In this document: piece by piece, positions 49,666-58,356 of the stretch
Layout: each line of letters begins with the position of its first letter
Position numbering within the stretch: the stretch's first letter is position 1
Source: Rhizobium sp. Root1212
GTDB lineage: Bacteria > Pseudomonadota > Alphaproteobacteria > Rhizobiales > Rhizobiaceae
Reading direction: 5' to 3'
Assembly (NCBI RefSeq): GCF_001424985.1
Contig: NZ_LMDA01000001.1
Coordinates: forward strand, 1,249,599 to 1,313,598
Length of the DNA stretch: 64,000 bases
Translations under genes and position numbers: made by a program
The notes under the pieces: generated by a model
What the model was told of the DNA's origin: nothing
The model's database searches: none
The model's input: only the letters and a program-made list of their open reading frames with translations

Positions 49666-51093
49666 TTATCCGCGGCGCTGGCCAAAAGCGCTGATCCGTT
49701 TCAAGCCCTCCGCCAGCAGCGACTCCGCAGCTGCTTCGCCCTCCGCTTCGACATAACAGCGCATTTCCGGCGCGTTGCCGGAGGGCCGGAAATGGATGAC
49801 GCTGCCATCGGCAAGCGTCACCCGCAGGCCGTCGATATCGCTGGTGCTCTCGGGCCGGCCGATGCCATCGAGGAAGGCGGCGAGATTTTCAGGCGCCGAA
49901 CGCAGCTCGGCCATCAGCGCGGCGCTGGTTTCGGTCGGGAAATTTTCGATGCGGTCGGCCAGAGCGACCGGGAGCGCGTAGCTTGCCGCAAGTGCCGAGA
50001 GAGACAGGCCCTTGCCGCTGGCAAGCGCCAGCACGGCGAGTGCCGGCAGGAAACTGTCGCGGGTCGGAAGCGCCGTGAGCATCGTTCCGTTGAGGGTGAG
50101 ATCGGTCGCAAGCAGCGTACCGCCATTGGCTTCGAAACCGACAACGGCCTTTTTGCCGGCTGCGACGGCCTCCTCCATGCCGGCGATGACATAGGGCGAG
50201 CCGACGCGGGTGCGCAGGACAGGCAGGTAGCGCTCCAGCCCGGAATTGGAGGTGACCGGGGTCACGGCAATCGACGCACCAAGGTAGCGGGCGGCGATGA
50301 GGCCAAGCAGATCACCGCGCAGGGGCAGGCCGGTTTCATCGGCGACCAGCGGCCGGTCGCCGTCGCCATCGGCGGAGACGATGGCGTCAAGCTGGTGTTC
50401 GCGCGCCCAGCCTTTCAGGCTTTCGACGGTGGCGGGGGAGACGGCTTCGGTATCGACGGGGATGAAATCGACGGAACGGCCGAGCGGGACGATGTCGGCG
50501 CCATAATGGGAAAGAACATCGACGAAGAGATCGCGCGCCACCGTGCTATGCTGATAAACGCCGACGCGCAGGCCCTTCAGGGCGCCGGGAGGAAGCAGCG
50601 CCGTGTTGCGGGCGAGAAATTCCGCCTCGGCGGCCGCCCTGCCATCTTCCGCGGTGCCGGGTGTGGCGTCGATGGAGGCGGCGTCCGCCATCAGGCGGGC
50701 AGCTTCTGCCCCGATCGCCTCTTCATCCGCCTTGGCGATCTCGCCGTCGGGGCGGTAGAACTTGATGCCGTTGCGGTCAGCCGGGATATGGGAACCGGTG
50801 ACCATCAGGGCAGCGGCCTTGTTCCGGCCTGCGTAGAGGGCAAGGGCGGGGGTCGGCACCGTGCCGCAATCGACGACGGAAAAGCCGGCGCGGCTGAGCG
50901 CGCCCGCACAGATCGCCGAAATCGACGGGCTCGAGGCGCGAAAATCGCGGCCGATCATGATGCTGTCGCCGGTCTTCGCCAGGCCGGAAGCCATGAGGTA
51001 ACGGGCAAAGGCGGTGGCGTAGATGGCGGCGGTCGGACCGTCGAGATCGACCGAAAGACCGCGCAGGCCGCTGGTTCCGAATTTCAGGCTCAA
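49666..51093 (-). CDS. Phosphohexomutase (phosphomannomutase/phosphoglucomutase family)
   Basis: 475 aa from a TTG start (LSLKFGTSGLRGLSVDLDGP) with GAGGA upstream; the ATG at 51135 would add an odd Cys/Phe-rich tail. Alpha-D-phosphohexomutase signatures: active-site serine loop LMVTGSHIPADRNGIKFY, metal loop SADGDGDRPLVAD (DGDGDR), sugar-specificity loop GFEANGGTLLA and phosphate loop RPSGNAPEMRCYVEAE. The SHIP (rather than SHNP) form and GFEANGG hint at a mannose/glucose enzyme such as ExoC/NoeK. Exact substrate uncertain. Confidence 0.9.
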   Translation of the reverse strand: MSLKFGTSGLRGLSVDLDGPTAAIYATAFARYLMASGLAKTGDSIMIGRDFRASSPSISAICAGALSRAGFSVVDCGTVPTPALALYAGRNKAAALMVTGSHIPADRNGIKFYRPDGEIAKADEEAIGAEAARLMADAASIDATPGTAEDGRAAAEAEFLARNTALLPPGALKGLRVGVYQHSTVARDLFVDVLSHYGADIVPLGRSVDFIPVDTEAVSPATVESLKGWAREHQLDAIVSADGDGDRPLVADETGLPLRGDLLGLIAARYLGASIAVTPVTSNSGLERYLPVLRTRVGSPYVIAGMEEAVAAGKKAVVGFEANGGTLLATDLTLNGTMLTALPTRDSFLPALAVLALASGKGLSLSALAASYALPVALADRIENFPTETSAALMAELRSAPENLAAFLDGIGRPESTSDIDGLRVTLADGSVIHFRPSGNAPEMRCYVEAEGEAAAESLLAEGLKRISAFGQRRG

Positions 51094-51308
51094 GAATGTA
51101 GTCCTCTTGAAGAAACGACAAAAAATGACACACAATATAATCGAGCCGGACTATGGGCGGACAAGGGCGGCGAATGCAAGCCGCCCACTGCCGGAATAAA
51201 GCCGGGGTCTCGCGCGTCTCACAAGCAGCCTTCGCCGGCGTCGGTAGCCATGGGCTGCGGGAAGGTTTATCGTAAATGCCGACGTTGCGCTTTCGACAGG
51301 AGGAAACC

Positions 51309-51725
51309 ATGTCGGGACTTCGCACTCTCGTTTTCGGATTGGCGCTCGGCGCGCTTTCCATTGCCACGCCGTCAGCCGGGGCCATGCCGCTCGCCACATC
51401 GGGCCTGACGGTGGCAAGCCCGGTGCAGACCATCGATTACCGCGGCTGGAACGGCACGGGCTATCGGCCGTATCGCCCTTACGAATATCGCCCCTATCGG
51501 CCATACCGGCCCTATTCGACGCCGTACTATTCTTATCGACCCTACTACCGGCCCTATTATCGGCCGGGCGTCAGCGTCTATGTGACGCCGCAGCCCTACT
51601 ACCGGCAGACGGGAAACCTACATGTGGAATGGTGCCTGGCGCGCTACCGCTCCTACAATCCGCGCACCAACCAGTTCCTGACCTATGGCGGCATCTATAA
51701 ATACTGCCAATCGCCCTATCGCTGA
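51309..51725 (+). CDS. BA14K-family secreted protein with Tyr/Pro repeats
   Basis: 138 aa. ATG 51309 with AGGAGG upstream; a signal peptide ends near GALSIATPSAGA. Residues about 50-95 are a low-complexity run of YRPY/YRP units. The C-terminal domain HVEWCLARYRSYNPRTNQFL and GGIYKYCQSPYR matches the BA14K module of Brucella/rhizobia (two cysteines likely bonded). Probably cell-envelope associated; the molecular role is not known. Confidence 0.88.
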   Translation: MSGLRTLVFGLALGALSIATPSAGAMPLATSGLTVASPVQTIDYRGWNGTGYRPYRPYEYRPYRPYRPYSTPYYSYRPYYRPYYRPGVSVYVTPQPYYRQTGNLHVEWCLARYRSYNPRTNQFLTYGGIYKYCQSPYR

Positions 51726-51728
51726 CGG

Positions 51729-52160
51729 TCACGTGACGAGGCTGGAACCCCAGAGCAGAAGCGCATAACGCGCGGCCTTGCCGATCGTCACATAGGCGAG
51801 AAAGACGGCAAAGGGCGTGCGCAGCAAGCCCGCGACCAGCGTCAGCGGATCGCCGATGACCGGCAGGAACGAAAACAGCAGCACCGGGCGGCCGTAACGG
51901 CCGAAAAGCGCTTCGGCGCGGGCGCGATTTTTCGGCCCGACCGGGAACCAGCGGCGATCCTCGAAGCGGACCAGGAAACGGCCGAGCGCGAAATTGACGA
52001 CGGCGCCGAGAACGTTGCCCAGCGTCGCCGCAAGGAACAGGGCAACGGGTGGGACTTCGCCGGCAAGAGCGGCAGCGACGACTGCGGCCTCCGAAAGACC
52101 GAACAGCAGCGTTGCCGAGATGAAGGCGGCGAAGAAGACGCCGGAAAGGGTAACGATCAC
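51729..52160 (-). CDS. VTT-domain (DedA/YqaA-like) membrane protein
   Basis: 143-aa inner-membrane protein with four to five hydrophobic segments. It has the SNARE-associated/VTT core: ATLGNVLGAVVNFALGRFL, then FGRYGRPVLLFSFLPVIGDP and VTIGKAARYALLLWG. The YqaA subfamily size fits. DedA relatives are tied to lipid scrambling and envelope homeostasis; the specific role is unknown. It is followed convergently by the BA14K gene 3 bases away. Confidence 0.87.
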   Translation of the reverse strand: MIVTLSGVFFAAFISATLLFGLSEAAVVAAALAGEVPPVALFLAATLGNVLGAVVNFALGRFLVRFEDRRWFPVGPKNRARAEALFGRYGRPVLLFSFLPVIGDPLTLVAGLLRTPFAVFLAYVTIGKAARYALLLWGSSLVT

Positions 52161-52166
52161 AGCAAA

Positions 52167-52448
52167 TCAGGGCCGGTCAGTGTGGCCGAGATCGCGCTCG
52201 GGCTCGATGATGTCGCGGACCCGCTGCTTCAATTCCTTCGGACCGGGAAAGCCGCCGTCGCGCTTGCGCTCCCAGATCAACTCGTCATTGACGCGGATTT
52301 CGAAATTGCCGCCCGTACCCGGAATAAGCGCCACCTCGCCGAGGCTGTCGGAAAAGGTCGAAAGCAGTTCCTGCGCCATCCAGGCGGCGCGCAGGAGCCA
52401 GCTGCACTGGGTGCAATAGAGAATGCTGATGCGGGGCTTTTCGGTCAT
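52167..52448 (-). CDS. SelT/SelW/SelH-family (Rdx-type) thioredoxin-like protein
   Basis: 93 aa. The CxxC motif CTQC is at the N-terminus (ISILYCTQCSWLLRAAWMAQ) followed by VALIPGTGGNFEIRVNDELIW, the standard layout of prokaryotic selenoprotein-W-like proteins with Cys in place of Sec. Likely a cytoplasmic redox protein. It lies 6 bases upstream of the VTT gene. Confidence 0.88.
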   Translation of the reverse strand: MTEKPRISILYCTQCSWLLRAAWMAQELLSTFSDSLGEVALIPGTGGNFEIRVNDELIWERKRDGGFPGPKELKQRVRDIIEPERDLGHTDRP

Positions 52449-52627
52449 CGCCCGGAGTTCCTTTCCTGCAGGGTGTTTCGCAATAGCCCGCCCTGCCCTT
52501 CACGACAACTGCGGACGGGCCTCACGATAATGTCAACTTAATTTATCAAGTTTTAGACCCCGGACGGTTGCCCTCGCCCGCATTCGCGGTGACATCATGC
52601 TGCATCGCAACAACCTCGGGGAAACCA

Positions 52628-53077
52628 ATGAGCGACATCTCTTCCAGCCGCCCTCAACCCATCCTGCCCGGCCTCGCCCGGCTTTATCTACCGTTCGATA
52701 CGACGGCGGAAACCGTGCTGCGCGTGGTGGCCGGCCTGCTTTTGGTCACGCATGGCTACGGCAAGATCATCAACCCCTTCGGGGCTGTCGGCATGGTCGA
52801 GGGGCTTGGGTTCTATCCGGGTGTGTTCTGGTCGCCGCTTTTGTCCGCGACCGAATTTTTCGGCGGCATTCTGGTCGCCATCGGGCTCTTCACACGGCCG
52901 GCGGCTTTCGCGGCGATGATCATGCTGCTCGTTACCGTCTATTTCCACGGCATCGTGCAGGGCGAAGGCCTTGGCGGCGCGGAAAAATCCATTCTCTGGG
53001 CCGCGATCTTCCTGTTTTTTGCCGTGCGCGGTTCGAATTCGCAGTCGGTCGATGCGAAGATCGGCAAGCAGGTCTGA
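52628..53077 (+). CDS. DoxX-family membrane protein
   Basis: 149 aa with four membrane helices: LRVVAGLLLVTHGYGKIINP is the DoxX signature, and ATEFFGGILVAIGLFTRPAA and AMIMLLVTVYFHGIVQGEGL follow. The ATG at 52628 follows GGGGAAACC. DoxX-type proteins have loose links to redox and quinone functions; no specific role is inferred. Confidence 0.88.
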   Translation: MSDISSSRPQPILPGLARLYLPFDTTAETVLRVVAGLLLVTHGYGKIINPFGAVGMVEGLGFYPGVFWSPLLSATEFFGGILVAIGLFTRPAAFAAMIMLLVTVYFHGIVQGEGLGGAEKSILWAAIFLFFAVRGSNSQSVDAKIGKQV

Positions 53078-53130
53078 GCGGCTTTCGTATGCGAATGGCG
53101 CGTGTTTACGCGCCATTCGAATGATTTCGC

Positions 53131-53454
53131 TTAAAACGGCAGCTTCATGCCGGGCGGGATCGGCAGGCCGGCGGTCAGCGCGCGGGTCTTTTCGGCGGTG
53201 ACGGCTTCGGCCTTTTCCTTGGCGTCCTTGTGGGCCGCGACGATCAGGTCCTCGAGGATTTCGACGTCGTCTTCCTTGAAGAGCGACGGATCGATCTTCA
53301 GGCCCTTGAGGTTGCCCTTGCCATCCATGCGGACGGACACGAGACCGCCGCCGGAGGTGCCGTCGACTTCGAGAGCGGAGATTTCCTCCTGCATCTTCTC
53401 CATCTTGGCCTGCATTTCCTTGACCTTGCCCATCATTCCCATGAGGTCGCGCAT
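53131..53454 (-). CDS. ybaB: YbaB/EbfC nucleoid-associated protein
   Basis: 107-aa dimeric DNA-binding protein. [20 protein letters not shown] and [20 protein letters not shown] are family-typical, with a Pro-rich end [15 protein letters not shown] 53454 is preceded by AGGAAAAA. It directly follows dnaX (33-base gap), the usual dnaX-ybaB(-recR) arrangement. recR is not downstream here; the DoxX gene converges instead. Confidence 0.93.
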   Translation of the reverse strand: MRDLMGMMGKVKEMQAKMEKMQEEISALEVDGTSGGGLVSVRMDGKGNLKGLKIDPSLFKEDDVEILEDLIVAAHKDAKEKAEAVTAEKTRALTAGLPIPPGMKLPF

Positions 53455-53487
53455 CGGTTTTTCCTCTTCAAAGTGCAATACGTCTAT

Positions 53488-55377
53488 CTAGTGCTCGATA
53501 TCGTCGCCGGGAAGGATGTCGCCTTCCTCGGATTCGGCCGCGGCGACGACCTGCGGCTCCTCGGTTTCCGGGTCCGGCCCCTTGATGCGCACGTCGGCGA
53601 TCTTGGCGCCGGGAAAACGGGCGAGGATCGCAGCGACATCGGGGTCCTGGCGGGCGTCGCTCAGGCGCTTTTCCTGCGCCTGCTGCTCGGCTTCGAGCAG
53701 CGTCTGCTGGCCGGGCTCACGGCTGAGGATGACCATCCAGCGGATGTCGGTCCATTCCTCCAGCCGTTTCTGCAGGTCGGCGACCAACGTCTTCGGCGCG
53801 TCATCGGGAAGGTTGATTTCCAGCCGTCCCGGTTCGAGATTGACGAGGCGGACGAAGCCGCGCACCAGCGTCTTCAGGCGAATATCGCGATTTTTCGCGC
53901 AAAGCTCGGCGATATCGGCGACGGAATTGACCGGCACCTTCGGCTGGGCCTTTGCGGCTACGCTCGCGACAGGCGCGACGACGGGCTTTTCCTCGATGCG
54001 GCCGACGGGTTGCGCGGCAGGCGCCGGTGTGTCGGGCACCGCGCGCAGCATGGTTGCGCCATTTCCGGTGGCGCGCTGTGCGGGCGGCGCGTCGATGCCG
54101 CGCGCCTGAGTGCTCGACCCCTGAAAGGACTGGGGCGCATTGCCACCACCGCCGCCATTGACTGCTGGCGTGCGACCGACGTCACTACCCGACAATTCGA
54201 GCAAACGACGGGCGGCATCTTCCGGAGCCGGCAGATGGGCGGCGTGGGCGAGACGGATCAGCACCATTTCGGCGGCACCGGCAGGGCGCGAGGAGCTTTC
54301 CGTTTCCGGAATGCCCTTCAGCAGCATCTGCCAGATGCGCGACAGCGTGGTCACGGCGATGCCGGAGGCGAACTCGACGCCGCGGGTGCGCTCGATCTCG
54401 CTCAGCGACTGGTCGTTGGCAGCATCCGGCACATATTTGAGCTTGGTGACGAGATGGGTGAAATCGGCAAGGTCGGTCAGCACCACGGAGGGGCTGGCGC
54501 CGGCTTCGTACTGGCGGGCGAATTCATCCAGGGTCGCTGCGACATCGCCCTTCACGATATGATGGAAGAGATCGACGATGCGGGCGCGGTCGGCAAGGCC
54601 GAGCATGGAGCGCACGGCCTCGACCTCGACCCGGCCGGCGCCATGGGCGATTGCCTGATCGAGCAATGACAGGCCGTCACGGGCGGAGCCTTCGGCGGCG
54701 CGGGCGATCATGGCGAGCGCATCCGGCTCGCCCTCGACGCCTTCCTTGCCGAGAATGGTGGTGAACAGGCCGACGAGATCGGTGGCGGCGATGCGGCGCA
54801 GGTCGAAGCGCTGGCAGCGCGACAGCACCGTGATCGGAACCTTGCGGATTTCGGTGGTGGCGAAGATGAACTTCACATGCTCCGGCGGCTCTTCGAGCGT
54901 CTTCAACAGGCCGTTGAAGGCCTGGGTCGAGAGCATGTGCACTTCGTCGATGATATAGACCTTGTAGCGCGCCGAGACGGGGCGGTAGCGCACCTGCTCG
55001 ATGATCTCCCGGATATCGTCGATGCCGGTATGGGAGGCGGCGTCCATCTCGATCACGTCGACATGGCGGCCTTCCATGATCGCCTGGCAATGCTCGCCGG
55101 GGATACGCAGGTCGATGGTCGGCTTGTCGATCTCAGCCGTCTTGTAGTTCAGCGCGCGGGCGAGGATGCGGGCGGTGGTCGTCTTGCCGACCCCGCGCAC
55201 GCCGGTCAGCATATAGGCTTGCGCAATGCGGCCGGTCTCGAAGGCGTTGGTGAGCGTGCGCACCATCGGCTCCTGGCCGACCATCAGGTCGGAGAAATCC
55301 TTCGGGCGGTATTTTCGCGCCAGCACGCGGTAGGCGGCCGGCTTTTCCTGCTGAGAGGGGGAAGTGTCTTCGCTCAT
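53488..55377 (-). CDS. dnaX: DNA polymerase III subunit gamma/tau
   Basis: Clamp-loader ATPase, 629 aa. Walker A GVRGVGKTTTARILARAL, Walker B YIIDEVHMLSTQAFNGLLKT and sensor FATTEIRKVPITVLSRCQRF are intact. After the AAA+ core there is a Pro/Ala/Gly-rich linker (about 400-490) and a tau-like C-terminal domain. The zinc module between Walker A and MDAASHTG keeps only one of the usual four cysteines (EHCQAI). No obvious slippery site for a short gamma form was noticed. Confidence 0.96.
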   Translation of the reverse strand: MSEDTSPSQQEKPAAYRVLARKYRPKDFSDLMVGQEPMVRTLTNAFETGRIAQAYMLTGVRGVGKTTTARILARALNYKTAEIDKPTIDLRIPGEHCQAIMEGRHVDVIEMDAASHTGIDDIREIIEQVRYRPVSARYKVYIIDEVHMLSTQAFNGLLKTLEEPPEHVKFIFATTEIRKVPITVLSRCQRFDLRRIAATDLVGLFTTILGKEGVEGEPDALAMIARAAEGSARDGLSLLDQAIAHGAGRVEVEAVRSMLGLADRARIVDLFHHIVKGDVAATLDEFARQYEAGASPSVVLTDLADFTHLVTKLKYVPDAANDQSLSEIERTRGVEFASGIAVTTLSRIWQMLLKGIPETESSSRPAGAAEMVLIRLAHAAHLPAPEDAARRLLELSGSDVGRTPAVNGGGGGNAPQSFQGSSTQARGIDAPPAQRATGNGATMLRAVPDTPAPAAQPVGRIEEKPVVAPVASVAAKAQPKVPVNSVADIAELCAKNRDIRLKTLVRGFVRLVNLEPGRLEINLPDDAPKTLVADLQKRLEEWTDIRWMVILSREPGQQTLLEAEQQAQEKRLSDARQDPDVAAILARFPGAKIADVRIKGPDPETEEPQVVAAAESEEGDILPGDDIEH

Positions 55378-55449
55378 CGCCCTTTATATTTCCCCGATAT
55401 AGGGCCGGTCGGCGGCCTTCTCCCCAAGGAGAGAAGGCTGCGGAAAGGT

Positions 55450-55546
55450 GGGAGGCTGGCACGATGACCCGTGCCGGGGCTCGTTAGGGCTGCTTCCTTC
55501 CGGACCTGACCCGGTTGGCGAGTGGCTCGTCCACCACCAACCTCCC
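55450..55546 (-). ncRNA. ffs: Signal recognition particle RNA (4.5S, small type)
   Basis: About 97 nt. The minus strand contains the universal SRP apical-loop sequence GGGTCAGGTCCGGAAGGAAG followed by CAGCCC. The ends pair (GGGAGGTTGG with CCAGCCTCCC). It lies just upstream of dnaX on the same strand, its common location in alphaproteobacteria. It binds Ffh to target membrane proteins. Exact ends estimated from pairing. Confidence 0.93.
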
Positions 55547-55649
55547 GGCTTTCATATCGGCAATATCGTCAGCAAAAGCAAGCCAAGCCTTCAAAAAACT
55601 GCTATCGATGTGCAAAACAACGATAAATCGCTGATGCCCGGAGACGCCC

Positions 55650-56054
55650 TTGCCTGCCTTTGATATCGATGAACGCCTGAACCGCGACGGCCTGCTCGTC
55701 GCCACGCTCGGCCTTTGCCAGCTACGCGTCATGAACGACCGCCGCTGGCCGTGGCTGGTGCTGATACCGCAGCGCGACGGCATCTCCGAAGTCTTCGAGC
55801 TGACGCCGCTCGATCAGGCGATGCTGACCTTCGAGACCAATACCGTGGCTGAAGCATTGAAAAAAGTGACGGGCGCGACCAAGATCAATATCGGCGCACT
55901 CGGCAATATCGTGCGCCAGCTTCATGTCCACATTATCGCCCGCAGCGAAGGCGACGCCAACTGGCCGGGTCCCGTCTGGGGCTTCGGCACGGCCGAGCCC
56001 TGGAGCGACGACGAGCGCAAGGCATTCGCAGCCCGCATTCTGGAAAATCTCTGA
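55650..56054 (+). CDS. HIT-family hydrolase-like protein
   Basis: 134 aa from a TTG start with GGAGA upstream (PAFDIDERLNRDGLLVATLG). The histidine triad appears as QLHVHIIARSEGD (HxHxx). Relatives are nucleotide hydrolases or transferases. Its stop overlaps the nudC start (TGATG), so the two are translationally coupled, consistent with nucleotide housekeeping. Confidence 0.88.
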   Translation: MPAFDIDERLNRDGLLVATLGLCQLRVMNDRRWPWLVLIPQRDGISEVFELTPLDQAMLTFETNTVAEALKKVTGATKINIGALGNIVRQLHVHIIARSEGDANWPGPVWGFGTAEPWSDDERKAFAARILENL

Positions 56055-57022
56055 TGACCACATCCATCTTCGACCTGCACAGCCCGCATCCCGAACCCAG
56101 CACGCTCAACGCCTTTGCCGAAAACCATCTCGACCGCCAGTCGGAGCACCGCACCGACGACTGCGTCGAAAAGGCCTTCAAGGCCGAGGGCGCCCATGTC
56201 TTTGCCTTTTCCGGCAACCGGCTGGTGGTGAAACACGACGAGAAGATCATCGATCCCCTGTTTGCGCCTTACGAGCTCTCCGGCCTGCAGCCGGAACTGG
56301 ATGACACCATCCTGCTCGGCTTCCTGCCGAACGGCGAACCAAGGCTTGCCGTGCCGATCGGGTTGACCGAAGAAACCCTGCCGGAACCCTTCAAGCTTGC
56401 CGACGGGCGCACGCTCTACCGCCAGCAGATGCTGACTGACGAGTTGCTTGGCCAGTTCGCCCAGGCCTCCAGCCTGCTGACATGGAATGCCAATAACCGC
56501 TTCTGCGGCAAATGCGGCAGCCCTACCGAAATGCAGGCCGGCGGCTACAAGCGCGTCTGCACCGCCTGCGGCCATTTGTTCTTTCCGCGCACCGACCCGG
56601 TGGTGATCATGCTGACGATCGATATCGAGCGTGATCTCTGCCTGCTCGGCCGCAGCCCGCATTTTCCCGAAGGCATGTATTCGTGCCTTGCCGGCTTCCT
56701 CGAGCCGGGCGAAACACTCGAAAATGCGGTGCGCCGGGAAACACATGAGGAATCGGGCATCCGCGTCGGTCGCGTGCGCTATCATGCCTCGCAGCCCTGG
56801 CCGCTGCCGCACACGCTGATGATCGGCTGCTTTGCCGAGGCGAAAAGCCGTGACATCCACCGCGACGAACAGGAGCTGGAGGATTGCCGCTGGTTTACCC
56901 GCGAGGAGACCGCAGCCATGCTGGAACGCAACACCGGTATCCAGAGCGGCGAGCGCGGCCCGCCGCCGAAGGGCGCGATCGCCCACCAGTTGATGCGCGA
57001 CTGGCTCGACTGGCCGCGCTGA
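56054..57022 (+). CDS. nudC: NAD(H) pyrophosphatase / RNA-decapping Nudix hydrolase
   Basis: 322 aa. It has an N-terminal NudC domain, then a four-cysteine zinc ribbon (FCGKCGSPT, RVCTACGHLFFPRTDPVVI) and a Nudix box GFLEPGETLENAVRRETHEE with ESGI. The SQPWPLPHTLMIGC motif (SQPWPFPxS) is diagnostic for NudC. It hydrolyses NADH and removes NAD caps from RNA. Start overlaps the HIT gene; a strong terminator follows. Confidence 0.95.
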   Translation: MTTSIFDLHSPHPEPSTLNAFAENHLDRQSEHRTDDCVEKAFKAEGAHVFAFSGNRLVVKHDEKIIDPLFAPYELSGLQPELDDTILLGFLPNGEPRLAVPIGLTEETLPEPFKLADGRTLYRQQMLTDELLGQFAQASSLLTWNANNRFCGKCGSPTEMQAGGYKRVCTACGHLFFPRTDPVVIMLTIDIERDLCLLGRSPHFPEGMYSCLAGFLEPGETLENAVRRETHEESGIRVGRVRYHASQPWPLPHTLMIGCFAEAKSRDIHRDEQELEDCRWFTREETAAMLERNTGIQSGERGPPPKGAIAHQLMRDWLDWPR

Positions 57023-57032
57023 GCAGACAAAG

Positions 57033-57063
57033 AAAAACCGGCGCCCAAGGGCGCCGGTTTTTC
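57033..57063. terminator. Bidirectional terminator between nudC and the porin gene
   Basis: AAACCGGCGCC / GGCGCCGGTTT around CAAG, with an A-run to the left and TTTTTCTT to the right. Serves both convergent genes. Confidence 0.85.
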
Positions 57064-57077
57064 TTATTGGATGCAGA

Positions 57078-58142
57078 TCAGAAGCTGCGCTGGAGACGGA
57101 TGGTGGCGCCGAAGGCATCGCCATCGCCGCGCTCGCCGCCGAAATCGGTGTAATCCAGTTCCGGCATCAGCATCAGGCCGTCGGTGACCATGTAGACGAC
57201 ATTGAGCGCACTGGCGAAGGTGCCGTCCTCTTCATAAGCGGCCTGGGCGTTGATCGTGGCCTTCTCGGTGACCTTGGCGGCAAAGCCGCCCCATGCGGCC
57301 CAATCGCCGTTCCAGGCGCCGAAATAGTTGCGGCGACGTGTGTCCTGCGGGCCTTTGTGGTTATCCCAATCCGACTGATAACCGCCCATGACCCAGGCGG
57401 AAAAGACATCGTTGAAGACGACATCGAGGCGAACCTTGCCGGCAAAACTGTCGGCGAATGTGTCGTAGCCACCGACTGCGGCGATGCCACCCCAATCCTG
57501 CTCGTATTTCGCGCCAGCGATGGGCATCGGCCAGTCGCCCTCATTGTAGTAGACGGTGGTTTCCGTCGGCACGGTATCGACCGTATAGCTACCGGCGCCC
57601 CGTTCGAGGCCGATCAGGGCGCTGAAGCCGTTGCCGGCGTCATAGACGTAGCTCAACTGATCGGTGCGGTCGCCGGTATAGTCGATGACGTCGTCGTTGA
57701 TGATATTGCCGGCCGAATTCAGCCAGGTATCGAAGCGCGAATCGGCATGGCCGGCGCGGAAACCGGCGGCCTCGATATAGGCGCCGTTGATATAGGCATC
57801 GCCATCCGACTCGAAACGAAGGTCGATCAGCGAGCGTACGGTGCCGATTTCGGTATCGTTCTTGGCGTCGAACATCAGGCTGCCGCGGGCGAAGGTCGAC
57901 CAGCCGATATCTTCGCCGGTATAGGGATCATCGCCGGCGCCGATCTCGAAACGGACATAGCCGCCGATCTTCAGGCAGGTCTCGCTGCCGGGAATATAGA
58001 AGAAGCCTGCGCCGAAAGCATCGCAGACACGGACATATTCCATCGGCTCCGGCTCTGCGGCAACGACCGCGTCGGCAGCATGGGAGGCCGAGGCGGTGGC
58101 AAAGGCAGCGACCGAGCCAGCAAGAAGGGCTTTGATATTCAT
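57078..58142 (-). CDS. Outer-membrane porin (Porin_2 / RopA-like)
   Basis: 354 aa from ATG 58142 with GGAGA upstream. The signal peptide is MNIKALLAGSVAAFATASASHA. The mature start AEPEPMEYVRVCDAFGAGFF and PGSETCLKIGGYVRFEIGAG (two conserved cysteines) is the hallmark of alphaproteobacterial porins. It ends in a beta-strand with terminal Phe (IRLQRSF), as needed for outer-membrane insertion. General diffusion porin, presumably highly expressed. Confidence 0.94.
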   Translation of the reverse strand: MNIKALLAGSVAAFATASASHAADAVVAAEPEPMEYVRVCDAFGAGFFYIPGSETCLKIGGYVRFEIGAGDDPYTGEDIGWSTFARGSLMFDAKNDTEIGTVRSLIDLRFESDGDAYINGAYIEAAGFRAGHADSRFDTWLNSAGNIINDDVIDYTGDRTDQLSYVYDAGNGFSALIGLERGAGSYTVDTVPTETTVYYNEGDWPMPIAGAKYEQDWGGIAAVGGYDTFADSFAGKVRLDVVFNDVFSAWVMGGYQSDWDNHKGPQDTRRRNYFGAWNGDWAAWGGFAAKVTEKATINAQAAYEEDGTFASALNVVYMVTDGLMLMPELDYTDFGGERGDGDAFGATIRLQRSF

Positions 58143-58356
58143 AAGGAATCTCCGTGTCACATGCTGGGAACCAGCATTCAAGCCGCGGCGGCGTGTCGGT
58201 TCGGGAGGGTATTCGAACCAGGCGAATCCGAGTCGCGTCGTCGGGGGGAGGAGATCATGCAGGGCGCAAACGCGCTATCCCGAAAAGTTGCCGATGATCG
58301 GTAAGGGCGCAAACTGTGGCCGAGCGTGACGAAAACGCCACGCCCAACCCCTCGCC

